A stretch of 64,000 nucleotides of DNA from Acytostelium subglobosum LB1 (lineage: Eukaryota > Evosea > Eumycetozoa > Acytosteliales > Acytosteliaceae), in the NCBI RefSeq assembly GCF_000787575.1, contig NW_012236516.1, positions 188,126 to 252,125 of the forward strand, read 5' to 3'. Within the stretch, counting starts at the first letter, position 1, and each line of letters starts with the position of its first letter. Below the pieces are notes generated by a model. That model was not told where the DNA came from. It saw only the letters and a program-made list of their open reading frames with translations, and ran no database searches. Made by a program: the position numbers and the translations under genes. Shown here one piece after another: positions 46,081 through 56,435 of this stretch.

Positions 46081-47511
46081 TCAATAGTCCTCATCGTCCA
46101 CATCCTCATTCAAATCTTCCTCCTCTTGGTCGTCTTCGTCGTCATCCTGTTCGTCTTCCACTTCTTCTTCCTCCATCTCTTCGTCCTCTTCGTCGTCTTC
46201 TTCATCGTCTTCGTCATCTTGTTCGTCGTCCTCATCGTCCTCTTCGTCGAGAAGGAATTCTAAAAGTCTTCTTTGGATTTTATATAGATCCACGGTGAAG
46301 AAGGCTGGAAAGACTTGGGGTAGAGGAGTTCCATTGAACAGTTCACCAGTCGGTATCTGGAGTTGGTAAAGTGGAATATTATAATCATTGCAAGGATTCA
46401 ACAGATTGAGAGGATTGGGAAGGTCTAAGTTGACAGGAGGTTCTGGGGGCATCACTCCTTCATAGCCATATGGGGCGGCGTATCCTGCTGGTGATATAGA
46501 TCTGACTATTGGGATAGCGTTGGATCGATTCAAATGGTTTGTACCGCAAGAGATGATCCTGACAGGATTGGCAGCAGCACTATTCTGATAGTATAAGACT
46601 AACATTGCAAAGTTGTCATTGTATAGTGGATAGATCTTGACACCAATCACAATTCTGATAGTGCTGGGCACTGCTGCCTTGGCCTCCACCCCAGGCACTC
46701 CAGGAGCTGCAGGGACAGCCTCTACTGCAGCAACACGATCCATGAAATAGGCCATGCACTTCTGATGTAAGACTGGAAGGGACTGAGTATACGCAGTTTC
46801 GATGATCAATGAAGGATATGGAAGTCCTTTACCATTTGAGGAGCGTGTTCGAGGGACTCTTGGTCGTAGTGGTCGCAAACAATGGTCAGGTTCTGCTGAG
46901 GAATGACCATGTTGAAGAATAAGAGTAGGGCTCCCAGCCATTATAATCTCTTGATGGTGATGGACGGCTTGATCCCTAATAATAAGAGCAAGTTGAAGGG
47001 AGCAGAATTCATGTACATCGCTTAGTATTTCATAGATCCATGCTCTTCCTTCTATGAACCATATCTTAGACTTGAATTCTGATGATACTCCTTCCTTTTG
47101 TCTTCTTTCAACAAAAGATTGGAATGTTATTGATCCAAGTTCCACGCCCCCGTCTGGAACATATCCAATCTTGAGTTAAATAGGTTAGTTTCGACTATCT
47201 TGTACTTGAAGAAAGAATATTAATATTCTTACCTCTCTCAAATAATCAATCTTGTTTGACCATCCTTTGATTCGATTGACAATATCAATAATATTATTTG
47301 TGTGGGGTATGTTGGAGGAACTGGAAGTTGATAAATTCATTAATGAGGTTGTAGAAGATGTTGAAGATGTTGAAGATGTTGAAGATGTTGAAGAACTTGA
47401 AGATGAAGTGGAATTGATGATATTTTGTTTCTTTGTTATGGTTATTCCTTGCGTTCTCTGGATGAAGATTGAATTAGTAGATGTATCTTCAAAACCAATA
47501 GTATCTGCCAT
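46081..47511 (-). CDS. Orphan protein with acidic tail, possible PD-(D/E)XK-like core
   Basis: 455 residues from exons 47511-47233 and 47169-46081. It has a Ser/Thr-rich N-terminus, then IKGWSNKIDYLRE-IGYVPDGG made by the splice, a core and a C-terminal Asp/Glu tail ending DVDDEDY. The core has PSLIIETAYTQSLPVLHQK followed by a helix and RIVIGVKIYP. This order (P-x-(L/V)-(I/V)-(I/V)-E, about 50-60 residues, strand, I-x-(V/I)-K-I) resembles the Uma2-like PD-(D/E)XK fold seen in many fungal and bacterial proteins. That is a weak pattern match; nuclease activity is not shown. A decayed paralog lies at 62,623-63,866. The exon join is supported by the same join in the paralog. Confidence 0.7.
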
Positions 47512-47951
47512 GATTACAATAAGTAGATAATAATATTATTTGAAGATGTATAAGTATTGTTATAAGTATTGCATTGAATTAATGAAAGGAAGTTTACATT
47601 CGATTGGTGCTGGTAGGGATCAAGTATGTATGTTATATCATCATTGTTACACCTCAGTAGGGTGATTGTAGTTAAAAGAGTGATTGGTGTCTTGTGTGGC
47701 ATTCAGACTACGATTGTATAGTACTTACATTGAGAAACCTGGTAACAATGTGTGAAGGATTGTTGTAAATGATGTAGTAAACAATGGGACAAGAGACAGG
47801 AACTTGTGTGTTACGACTCTGAGTTGTGTGTTTGAAGATGTGTGACATTTTGTAGTTCTGGTACACTTAAAAGGAAAGGAACAACAAACATTAATTAGAG
47901 GGGATCAATGTTTATTTAGTGATTGATGGTGATTTATCAAATGAACAAACC
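47512..47951. other. Intergenic region between transketolase 3' end and orphan gene
   Basis: AT-rich. Holds the promoter side of the orphan gene and the transketolase 3' flank. No gene supported. Confidence 0.45.
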
Positions 47952-50104
47952 CTATAACTGAAGACCAGTGTTGGCAGCCTTGATCACAGAGTCTGAAGTC
48001 ATTCCAAGCTCCTTCATGACGGTGTTTCCTGGTGCTGACATGCCGAATCTGTCAATACCCACTACTCTTCCATCGAGTCCAACATACTTGTACCAGAAAC
48101 TAGTCACTCCAGCCTCAATTGCCACTCTGTTTCTGCAAGAGTTTGGAAGTACAGACTCGCGGTAATCCTTGGGCTGTCGATCAAAGATCGATGTGCATGG
48201 CATTGAGACTACACGCACTCCATCGCCCAACTTCTTGGCAGCCTCGACAATGTGTTGCACCTCTGAGCCAGTGGCAATGAGTATGAGCTTGAGTGCACCC
48301 TTCTCTTTGCTGAGCACGTATCCACCTTTCAACACACCGTCTCTGCGAGTCTTGGCATCAGCCTCGGCCACAAGATTGGGTAGGTTCTGACGTGTGAGTG
48401 CCAACAGAGTTGGACCGCACTTTCTCGAGAAGGCAGAGGCAAATGCACCAGCAGTCTCCTCAGGGTCAGCGGGACGGATAACATCAAGATTAGGTATCAT
48501 ACGTAGTCCGCTCACTGTCTCCACTGGCTGATGGGTTGGACCATCCTCGCCGACACCGATCGAGTCATGAGTGAATATGTAGGTCACTGGAAGATGGCTG
48601 AGTGCGGCCAAACGAATGGATGGGCGACAGTAGTCAGAGAAGACAAGGAACGTTGCTCCAGATGGTTTGAAGATACCATGGTAGGCAAAACCATTCAATA
48701 AGGCGCACATTGCATGCTCACGGATACCAAACTTGATGTTCCTGCCACCTGGGCAGCTTGGTGTGAAGTCCCTGCCCTCCTTGATGTAGTTGAGCGTGGA
48801 GCCATGAAGGTCTGCCGAGCCACTGATCAAAAGTGGGAGTGTTTGTGCGATGGGCTGAAGCACCTCACTGCCAGCCTTACGCGTGGCAATTGAGTCCTTT
48901 GGATTGAACTCTGGGATGGCAGCCAACAACTTCTGGGGATCGACCTCATGTTGCGACGATTCAAGCAATGCGGCCAGCTGAGGATTGGCCTTCTGCCACT
49001 CCTCAAACGTCTTCTTCCATTGATTGTATCGATCGACTTGTAACTTCTTGTGGGCGGCAAAGTAGTCGCGAGTCTCCTTGGACACATAGAACTTCTCGTC
49101 GGGTAGTCCCATCGCCTTCCTGGCGGCATCAACAAACTTGACTCCGGCCTCTCCATGGCCCTTGTTGGTTCCCGCCACCTCTGGAATGCCCTTGGCAATG
49201 ACAGACTTGACAATGATGGCTTGGGGCTTGTTGGTCTTGGAGTCATGGGCCGCTTGGTAGGCCTTGTACAGATCTGGAAGGCTGTTGCCGTTGGTGACGA
49301 GATGCACTTCAAAGCCCTGACTCTCGAACCTCTTGACTGCGTCTTCTGACTGAGTCTCAACGGCCATTGCATCCAGTGTCACGTCATTCGAGTCATAAAA
49401 CACAATCAAGTTGTCCAACCTATGATGGCCGGCAAAGGACAATGCCTCATGAGAGATACCCTCCTGCATGCAACCATCTCCACACAACACAACAACTCTT
49501 TGATCAAATATCTTGTGTTGCTCAGTGTTGAACCTTTGTTTTGGTGTGATGGATGAGTGTCTTTAGTATCTTGTGATGTGTCTGTGTTGTTGTTGGCATC
49601 ATCGACATACCTTGCCGCAGCCATTTTACATGACGATGCATAACCAACTGCATTGGCAATACCTTGTCCGAGTGGACCAGTCGTTGCTTCGACACCAGGG
49701 GTATCATGGAACTCTGGATGACCTGGTGTGTTTGATTTGAACTGTCTAAAGTTCTTAATATCCTCCACAGAGATTGCATAGCCAGCCAAGTGCAGCCAGC
49801 TATACAAGAACATTGATCCATGTCCAGCCGACAGAACAAAGATATCCCTGTTCCACCATTTAGTCTAACATTGAATGAGAGTGTAAGATGAGGTGCATTG
49901 CGATATAGTATTGAATGGATCATGACTTACATCATCGGGGTTGTAACGAAGAGCGTGACCGAATAGTACACCACCGACCTCTGTTGCGCCTAGAGGGAGA
50001 CCAAGATGTCCCGATGCTGCTTTGGCTACAGCATCCATGGATAGACCTCTTGACTCGGTACATGCTCTCTCCAAAGCCGGTAAATTAAGTTGATTAGATG
50101 TCAT
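47952..50104 (-). CDS. tkt: Transketolase
   Basis: Thiamine-diphosphate enzyme of the non-oxidative pentose phosphate pathway that moves two-carbon units between sugar phosphates. Exons 50104-49931, 49864-49611 and 49533-47952 give 669 residues, the usual length. Seen: [41 protein letters not shown], the [15 protein letters not shown] motif, [13 protein letters not shown] for ThDP/metal binding, [13 protein letters not shown], and [14 protein letters not shown]. The join at 49611/49533 restores R-F-N-T-E-Q-H-K before VVVLCGDG. The C-terminus ([17 protein letters not shown]) is complete. Confidence 0.97.
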
Positions 50105-50629
50105 TACTACTATTAAAGATTGATATATAACTATTTAGTTCCTATGAAGTTGAATGAGATAATTATTGAGATTGAATGAATGAATGAATGAATGAGTGAA
50201 TGAATGATGGATTGATTGAAGCACTTCACACCATGATGATCATGAAGATGGTGTGTGAGTGAACGATGCTTGACAACCACACCACACCAACCCACCATGT
50301 CAATGCATTGGTAGTTCGTCCTTGAATGATTGATTGATCGTTCAATTACATTGGTGGTGTGATGTTCAATGTGTATGTTGTTGAATTACTTGGGCTTGTC
50401 TTGTCAACCACTTAGTCAATGTGTTTTTCATAATGGTCAGGACCTTATCATCCGAACAATGGAATGAATGAATGACTGACCGAGTTCAATGGCCGTGAGT
50501 GTGTAGATAGATGATATAATCAGGAGCAGTGTTGATCTTGTCTAAGTCAGTGGAAGATGATCGAAAGCCAGTCGGTCACCAAACCAATGAAGATGAAGAT
50601 AACTATAGTTGATCTTGCCATACTAGTTG
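50105..50629. other. Transketolase upstream region
   Basis: AT-rich with GAATGAATGA tracts (50180-50205) and a weak inverted copy around ATGATGATCATGAAGAT. No gene supported. Confidence 0.45.
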
Positions 50630-51099
50630 ATTGATTGGTCTATTCACGACTCTGTGGGTCATCGCATCAATTGATGATCATTTGGGTGGAAGGGTCATTG
50701 TCATATGCAATGCAAACTGAATATATTATAAGTACTGATGGCTGTTGTACGAATGAATGAAAGTAACATTGAGGTTGTCTTAACACATAAACAAGGTGAA
50801 GTTCAGTGTTGGTGGGGGTGAAATTTGAATTTGAAATTAGCGCCCATTCGAATCGAAATAACGGTTGAGTTCAAAATGGTTGTTGGTTAGATGTGGTCCA
50901 CATGTCACTACTCATCTCATTGGCATTGCACTCACTCTCTCCTACTTGTACACATACACATATACTCATACATATACAAATACATCAATAATAATAAACA
51001 ACACATTGACATGTATAACTCACCACCACGTTGTTCTGCCTTGTTGTCTCACTACTGCTGATGAGTTACATGAGTTTGAGTTATGATATCAATCAATGA

Positions 51100-51209
51100 G
51101 TGAGTACAAATAGATTTCTAATTGAATCACCATCTTCTGCTTACTTATACTTTCCTCTTCTTTTCTTCTCTCTTCTCTTCTGCCTTCTCCTTGACCTTGT
51201 GCCTTGAAG
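51100..51209 (+). other. Intron-like cassette before array A
   Basis: Begins GTGAGTAC, continues AT-rich, then a long pyrimidine tract (TTTCCTCTTCTTTTCTTCTC and onward) and ends TTGTGCCTTGAAG. It looks like a spliceosomal intron. The same cassette recurs at 51439-51546, 56326-56435 and 57060-57162. Confidence 0.5.
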
Positions 51210-52505
51210 CCCGCTGTGTGTGGTCCTTGCCCAAGTCTGAGTCACCTTACCTCTGTCTCCAACTAGATAGACGTCCGCCACGCCACCACGTTGACCACAG
51301 CCATGAACCTCTGTCTCCATCTGTACAGACGTCCGCCATGCCACCACGTTGTCCACAGCCCTGAGCCTCTGTTTCCAACTTGACTGAGGTGGCCATGCTT
51401 CCTTGAGTTCCCAGTACGTCTGTCTCCCTAATCAATGAGTGAGTACTACCACCGATCACAATCTGCTCACTTATACTCTGCTTACTTACACCTTTCCTTC
51501 TTCTCTCCTCTACTCTCTACCTTCTCCTTGACCTTGTGCCTTGAAGCCAGCTGTGTGGTACCTGTCCAAGTCTGAGTCCATTCCACCTTACCGAACCCCT
51601 CCAGCTAGACAGACGGCTCCATTGTGACTCTGCCATGCCGACCACAGTCCAGAACCTCTGCTTCCAACTTGACAGACGACTGCCGGCGTGCTGCCACGTT
51701 GACCACAGCCACGAACCTCTGTCTCCATCTGTACAGTCGTCCGCCATGCTGCCAAGTTGTCCAGAACCTCTGTCTCCAGCTAGACTGAAGTTGCAATGCT
51801 GCGCCGAGTACATGAACCTCTGTCCCCAACTAGACGGACTCCGCTGACCACCCATGTTGACCGCCAAGTTGCCAAGTTGTCCATCTCGAGTTGACCACAG
51901 CCCAGAATCTCTGTCTCCAACAAGACAGACGGCCGCCATTGTGACTCGACCATTCTGACCTCCATGCTACCAAGCTGTCCACAGCCCCGAACCTCTGTCT
52001 CTATCTATACAGACGGCTGCCATAGTGACTCCGCCATGCTGACCAACGCCAGGCCAAGCTGTCCACAGCCCAGAACCTCTGTCTCCCACTAGATCACCGC
52101 CATGCTGCCAAGGTGTCCACAGCCATGAACCTCTGTCTCCAACTAGAGAGACCTGACTCGGCCACGCTGATCGCCCATGCTGACCACCGCCACGTTACCA
52201 AGTTGTCCACAACCCAGAACCTCAAGTTGGCCACAGCCCAGAACCTCTGTCTCCAACTGCCACGTTGACACGCCTCCATGCTGCCAAGATGGCCACCGTC
52301 GACAACCTCCGACTCCAACCAGACAGACAGCAACGATGACAAGTGCGCCGCCATCCTGCCAAGTTGTCCATCTCTAGCTGACCACAGTCCAGAACCTATG
52401 TCTCCAACTGGACAGACGCCAAGCTGACAACCGCACTGCTATGTTGCAATCATTGACCGCAGCCATCCTGCTAGGTTGACGAGTGTATCCAACTGGAATG
52501 ATCAT
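51210..52505 (+). repeat. Degenerate 50-90 bp repeat array, unit A
   Basis: Successive repeats start with CCTCTGTCTCCAACTAGACA or a near form and carry the words CCGCCATGCTG, CCAAGTTGTCCA and GTTGACCACAGCC in shuffled order. G+C is clearly above the flanks. Both strands have broken frames. The array is interrupted once by an intron-like cassette (51439-51546). Confidence 0.85.
51439..51546 (+). other. Intron-like cassette inside array A
   Basis: GTGAGTAC donor, pyrimidine-rich middle, TTGTGCCTTGAAG acceptor side. It lies between two blocks of array repeats. Confidence 0.5.
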
Positions 52506-52517
52506 AATCAAAGCATT

Positions 52518-52523
52518 AATAAA
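52518..52523 (+). terminator. Polyadenylation-type signal after array A
   Basis: AATAAA inside GCATTAATAAACGATGA. The same words follow all three arrays, so a plus-strand transcript ending here is likely. Confidence 0.5.
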
Positions 52524-52604
52524 CGATGAAGTCAGGAGTTGTGCAAGTGTGACTTGGAAGGAGAATAAAAACAATTGGAAAAGTACAACTCAATGATGTC
52601 GCCT

Positions 52605-53009
52605 GGGCACGGTTGCTGCCCAACGGCTTTAAAAAAAATAAAGGCAGCACTTGTGACAATGAGAAGAAACTCTCAAAGTCAACAAAGTTGCTGCCATACC
52701 TGTCTCGACGCTGCCCAAAGTCTAATAGCGACAGGTGTAGTCCCCAGGCCGTGCCCACCCCTCTTACATGGTGGGCCCACCCGTCCCTCTTGCATGACAG
52801 GCCGACCCATCCCTCTTGCATGATGGGCCACGGCCACCTCCTTGCGGAGATGGCCAAATGGTGATGGGAGGAAATGTTAGTAGTATTCGGTCCTGGAAAG
52901 GTCCACCTCAGCTTGGCCTGGCTTGGCTCGGCGGCATGGCACACGGTCTGGCACGGCACTGGCACGGCACTGGATGACTTGGAGGGAATAGACCTCGCAA
53001 CGACAGGTC
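52605..53009. ncRNA. Candidate structured RNA element, copy A
   Basis: A G+C-rich block with a chain of hairpins. GGGCA/TGCCC: 52605-52621. ACCTGTC/GACAGGT: 52698-52704 with 52730-52736. H1, GCCCACC/GGTGGGC: 52753-52776. H2, CCCGTC/GACAGG: 52780-52801. H3, CCCATC/GATGGG: 52806-52827. H4, GGCCACCTCC/GGAGATGGCC with loop TTGC: 52832-52855. GACCT/AGGTC: 52991-53009. H1-H3 each have the 10-base loop CCTCTTRCAT and repeat every 26 bases. The transcribed strand is not known. An oligo-A run at 52631-52638 would read as oligo-T on the minus strand. Confidence 0.5.
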
Positions 53010-53228
53010 ATCGTGTGAATGAATCACAACGTCTCCACTGTGTCATCTGGGTTCGGGTGATGGATGTAGGACCACTGATTGGTGCGTTGGTAACTCGACT
53101 TTGATGATGTTGTTGTTGTTGTTGTTGATGTTGGTGGTTGATTGGTTTCAATCGCCAGCCGAGAGATATTTGGGTTATACCCATCACTCATCTGCTTGAT
53201 CGACGGCAAGATATATCGATGTGAATTA

Positions 53229-53965
53229 CTATTTGTTGAAAAGGAGAGGGACCGGAGGAGATAGGACAGGCTCATCCACCTCATAATCTGGTGATGGTGG
53301 ATATTGGTATCTGAGTTGTTGGTGGTGGCCAATGTCTTCTTGGGTGACTGGATGACTAGATGGTAATGTTGGATATAGTTGGTCTCCAGGTCTCGGTCCG
53401 AGGTCGGAAGGTTGTTGATTGATTTCATTGTCTTGGATGAAAAAGACATGGACGAGGATGGTTAGTACTTGGTTTGACAGCAGACAGACAGACATCACTC
53501 AATCAATGAATGAATGAGTTCATTTGAGGTAAACATACGATTTGGTCCCATTTGATTTGGGGTGGATACTGGTTGCCTTCTGGGGTAGACAGGCAACGAT
53601 CGTAATATCCTGAGACAGATACAGTGAATGAGTTGGACATTACTATTCTCCTGGTTGAGAGGAGCGTATGGGACAGTATTCGCAATGACAAATGCGACAT
53701 CAAGAGGAACCCTGCGTGAGAACCCGACTCCATCTTGATCCTTTCCAAATAAAATCTTTGGTCGCCTGTTGTCGAACAGTGGTCTGATTGGTTTGACGTA
53801 TGGGAGTATGAGAAGTGTCGCGCCAATGTCAATGAAGACCTTGAACTTCCGGATGATTGTGCCTTTTTTGGTGGCCAGAAGCAAGGTCTTGGGGACTGTC
53901 GGGTCAAACAACAGTCTAAGGGGCTTGGCTGGTGGGTAGAGTGATTGAATATAATTAAATTGCAT
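53229..53965 (-). CDS. Orphan small protein, unit A paralog
   Basis: 210 residues from exons 53965-53539 and 53431-53229, in phase. Two internal copies of a short motif (PLRLLFDPTVPKTLLL and PIRPLFDNRRPKILF) form beta-like strands. The C-terminal exon is Pro-rich and ends RYQYPPSPDYEVDEPVLSPP then VPLLFNK. The same two-exon design and the same end are found at 58684-59414. I do not recognise the family. Conservation of exon phase and of the tail in a diverged paralog supports a real protein. Confidence 0.65.
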
Positions 53966-54371
53966 TGTAATAATAATAATAAATCGAGTTGAAGAAGGCG
54001 TAGTAGTGTTGGAAAACACTGTTTAAAGTGATATTATTGTTATGTAGATAATAGTTTTGGAATAGCCGAAGTAGAGAGTCTATAAATAATAATAATTATA
54101 AATATTAGATTGATATTATTGATTGAGGGAGAACCAATGTTAGTATTCTGAATTAGAATGATGATAGTATGATAATAACTTAGTAATAATGTTATATAAG
54201 TGTACATACATGTAATTGAGTGATATGGTAATGAGTGATGTCAATGCCCACTTGTCCAAGGACATTCACAGCAATGAGAGTGTCTGTGAGTGGGTGAGTA
54301 GTGACACCCTCACACACACACACACACTAACACATATAAACACACATTTTGAATTAAATATTTAAATATAT

Positions 54372-54614
54372 TTAATTAACAGATTGACCATTTAACGGTC
54401 CATTTGAATTTGTATCACTCAATACCATCTCAGTGTCATCATCAATGAAGTTCACGTTGATGAGCCTTGATTGAGGCACGATTGTTCCAACTGGATACTC
54501 ACAGTATTCTGATGAATGAATGAATGAGCTTTGTTGTAAGAGACTGCTCTGATGTCCATTGTGATCTTGATGAGCTTGCATGTTATCGGTGTTCTGTCTG
54601 TTTGTCTGTCTCAA
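54372..54614 (-). CDS. Conserved short reading frame (possible last exon), unit A
   Basis: Ends with RLINVNFIDDDTEMVLSDTN then SNGPLNGQSVN-stop, identical to the end of the frame at 59852-60073, while the upstream part differs. A CAATCAAG acceptor-like sequence lies just before GCTCATCAAC in both, so the shared part may be a last exon whose upstream exon I could not place. Function unknown. Confidence 0.35.
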   Translation of the reverse strand: MRQTNRQNTDNMQAHQDHNGHQSSLLQQSSFIHSSEYCEYPVGTIVPQSRLINVNFIDDDTEMVLSDTNSNGPLNGQSVN

Positions 54615-56325
54615 TGTCTCTAGCTGTCTGTCTGACTGTTTATGTATGTTTGATTAATCGATTGAATGAGGTCAGAGCATCCAATATGGGCTGAGGGTTG
54701 ATCCTATGTTCTATTTTGCTGGGACAGACTACTGGTTGAATGACTGACTGACTGGGTGGGTGTTGTATGAATGGTGATACATGTCGCTTGATTGGAGTTC
54801 GCCAGGTTTTGTCTTGATGTGTTTGCCTGTAATCGATGTTGACCTAGCGTCTTGTTCATCAATCCCAACTGGCGATGGAGAACTAATGTGCTCGACCTTG
54901 ATGTGACCGATCTGACTGACTGACTGGCCATTCCAGCTCCCACACCTATTGGACGAGGTTCGATCCAATGTTGTTAACGCGCTGCGTGAAACAATGTTGA
55001 TGGACTGGTACCTGCTCGCAAGATTGTCTCTCTCACTGGCGCCATGTTGACTAAATGTGTTTGCCTTTGTGATGTGATACATGGTGCCTTTCCCGATTGA
55101 TGTCTAGCCATTGTCCTCACTGATGTTGGTGGACTTCGTCACCAATGCTGTCTAATCATACAAAATGTTGCACAATCCTAAAGCTTTGAGGATTCATTGA
55201 TGGTGATGCGACTCTCGACTAACGATCTATGAGTGACCATCATCGAGTGGCAGTCAAACGAAGTTTGGCCACCCAATACCACGTTTGGATGTTGCTGTGT
55301 TCTTTGGGGATCTCTTGCCCTTCAACTCTATTTAGAAAGTCTGCCACGCGCCAGGTTAGTCATCAATGAAACTCAATCAATTGAATGTTTAATATATACA
55401 TACACTTCGTTTCTCTCGACAGTCCTTTGTTTGGTCTTCTGGTCGTTGGATCTTGAATTGAGGTCGATGTAGCAATTACTTGTCCACTTTCATCAATCTC
55501 TGAGTGTTGTCTTTGGGACGTTGCTGAAGCATTCCCCATGAAGAATTATGACTCCTGGAGAGGCGTCTATACCTGAAGTCAAGTGCTTGCCATGCTGCGT
55601 GTATCTTAGTCGAGACTCGTGACCGAGAAAGATGATCAATTAATTGGTGATCCAGGCTTTTGGGAGTGATAGTTAGAGAACCAGAACCGGGCGGACCGAC
55701 TGTCCTCAGCATCACAGACAGGACTGTTAATAGCATTGGCTCCTGCATCAAGTAGCACACGTTAGATTGAAGTCAAGCAGAGTTGACTTGATTGGATGAG
55801 TGGTGTCCATGTCCACTTGCCAATCTTAATTGATTGGTCGAGTCATGACGAGAAGACATATAATAGGTACTGATGTATGAATGAATGAAGTGTTGTGAAG
55901 GATACAATGAACACAAATAAATATCTTGGGAATGTTCCCCAACTGTTTTGGTTGACCAGAAGTCACAACAACACCTATTGACCAATAAAACAAAGTGAAG
56001 TTCAATGTGGGTGTAAATTTGAATTTGAAATTAGCGCCCTTTCGAATCGAAATAACGGTTGAGTACAAAATGGTCGTTGGTTCGATGTGGTCCACATGTC
56101 ACTCGGACTCTGGGTCACCACTCATCTCATTGGCATTGTACTCACTCTCTCCTACTTGTACACATATACATACATATATATATACATACTTATGCTTTTA
56201 CTCATACTAATATATCAATAATAAACAACACATTGACATGTATCACTCACCACGTTGTTATGCCTTGTTGTCTCACTACTGCTGATGAGTTACTAATGAG
56301 TTTGAGTTATGATATCAATCAATGA

Positions 56326-56435
56326 GTGAGTACTAAATGACTTCTAATTTCATCACCATCTGCTGCTTACTTCAACTATCCTCTTCTTCTCTTCTCTCTT
56401 CTCCTCTGCCTTCTCCTTGACCTTGTGCCTTGAAG
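56326..56435 (+). other. Intron-like cassette before array B
   Basis: GTGAGTAC donor at 56326, pyrimidine tract and GCCTTGAAG end. Equivalent to 51100-51209 in unit A. Confidence 0.5.

Larger units (their letters stand above)
50630..55760 (+). repeat. Tandem segmental duplication, unit A
   Basis: Shares collinear sequence with 55,830-61,500. Anchors found in both: AAATTTGAATTTGAAATTAG near 50822/56016; the array start; AATAAACGATGA at 52519/57992; the G+C-rich block at 52605/58078; the minus-strand gene at 53229/58684; GACCATTTAACGGTCC near 54384/59865; AAGGATTCATTGAT and TTCTTGCCC/TCTTGCCC near 55190/60985 and 55312/61140. Offsets drift from about 5.2 to 5.8 kb through indels. Boundaries are approximate. 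Confidence 0.85.

Noticed and set aside
50865-51086. 73-codon plus-strand frame in the leader of unit A, similar to 56059-56325
   Set aside because: It lacks a proper ATG start in unit A, shifts frame in unit B and runs into the intron-like cassette.
51141-52354. Quasi-open minus-strand frames through array A rich in Gly, Trp, Asp and Gln
   Set aside because: Frames shift between repeats and are not kept in unit B; they follow from the repeated words lacking stops, with no start, intron or domain support.
52516-52965. 149-codon minus-strand frame across the structured block
   Set aside because: The equivalent in unit B is shifted by small indels on both sides of a shared middle, while the hairpins are kept; RNA structure explains conservation better than protein.
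54955-54970. B-box-like sequence AGGTTCGATCCAA suggesting a tRNA
   Set aside because: It is one base short of the B-box consensus, and no cloverleaf arms or A box could be built around it.
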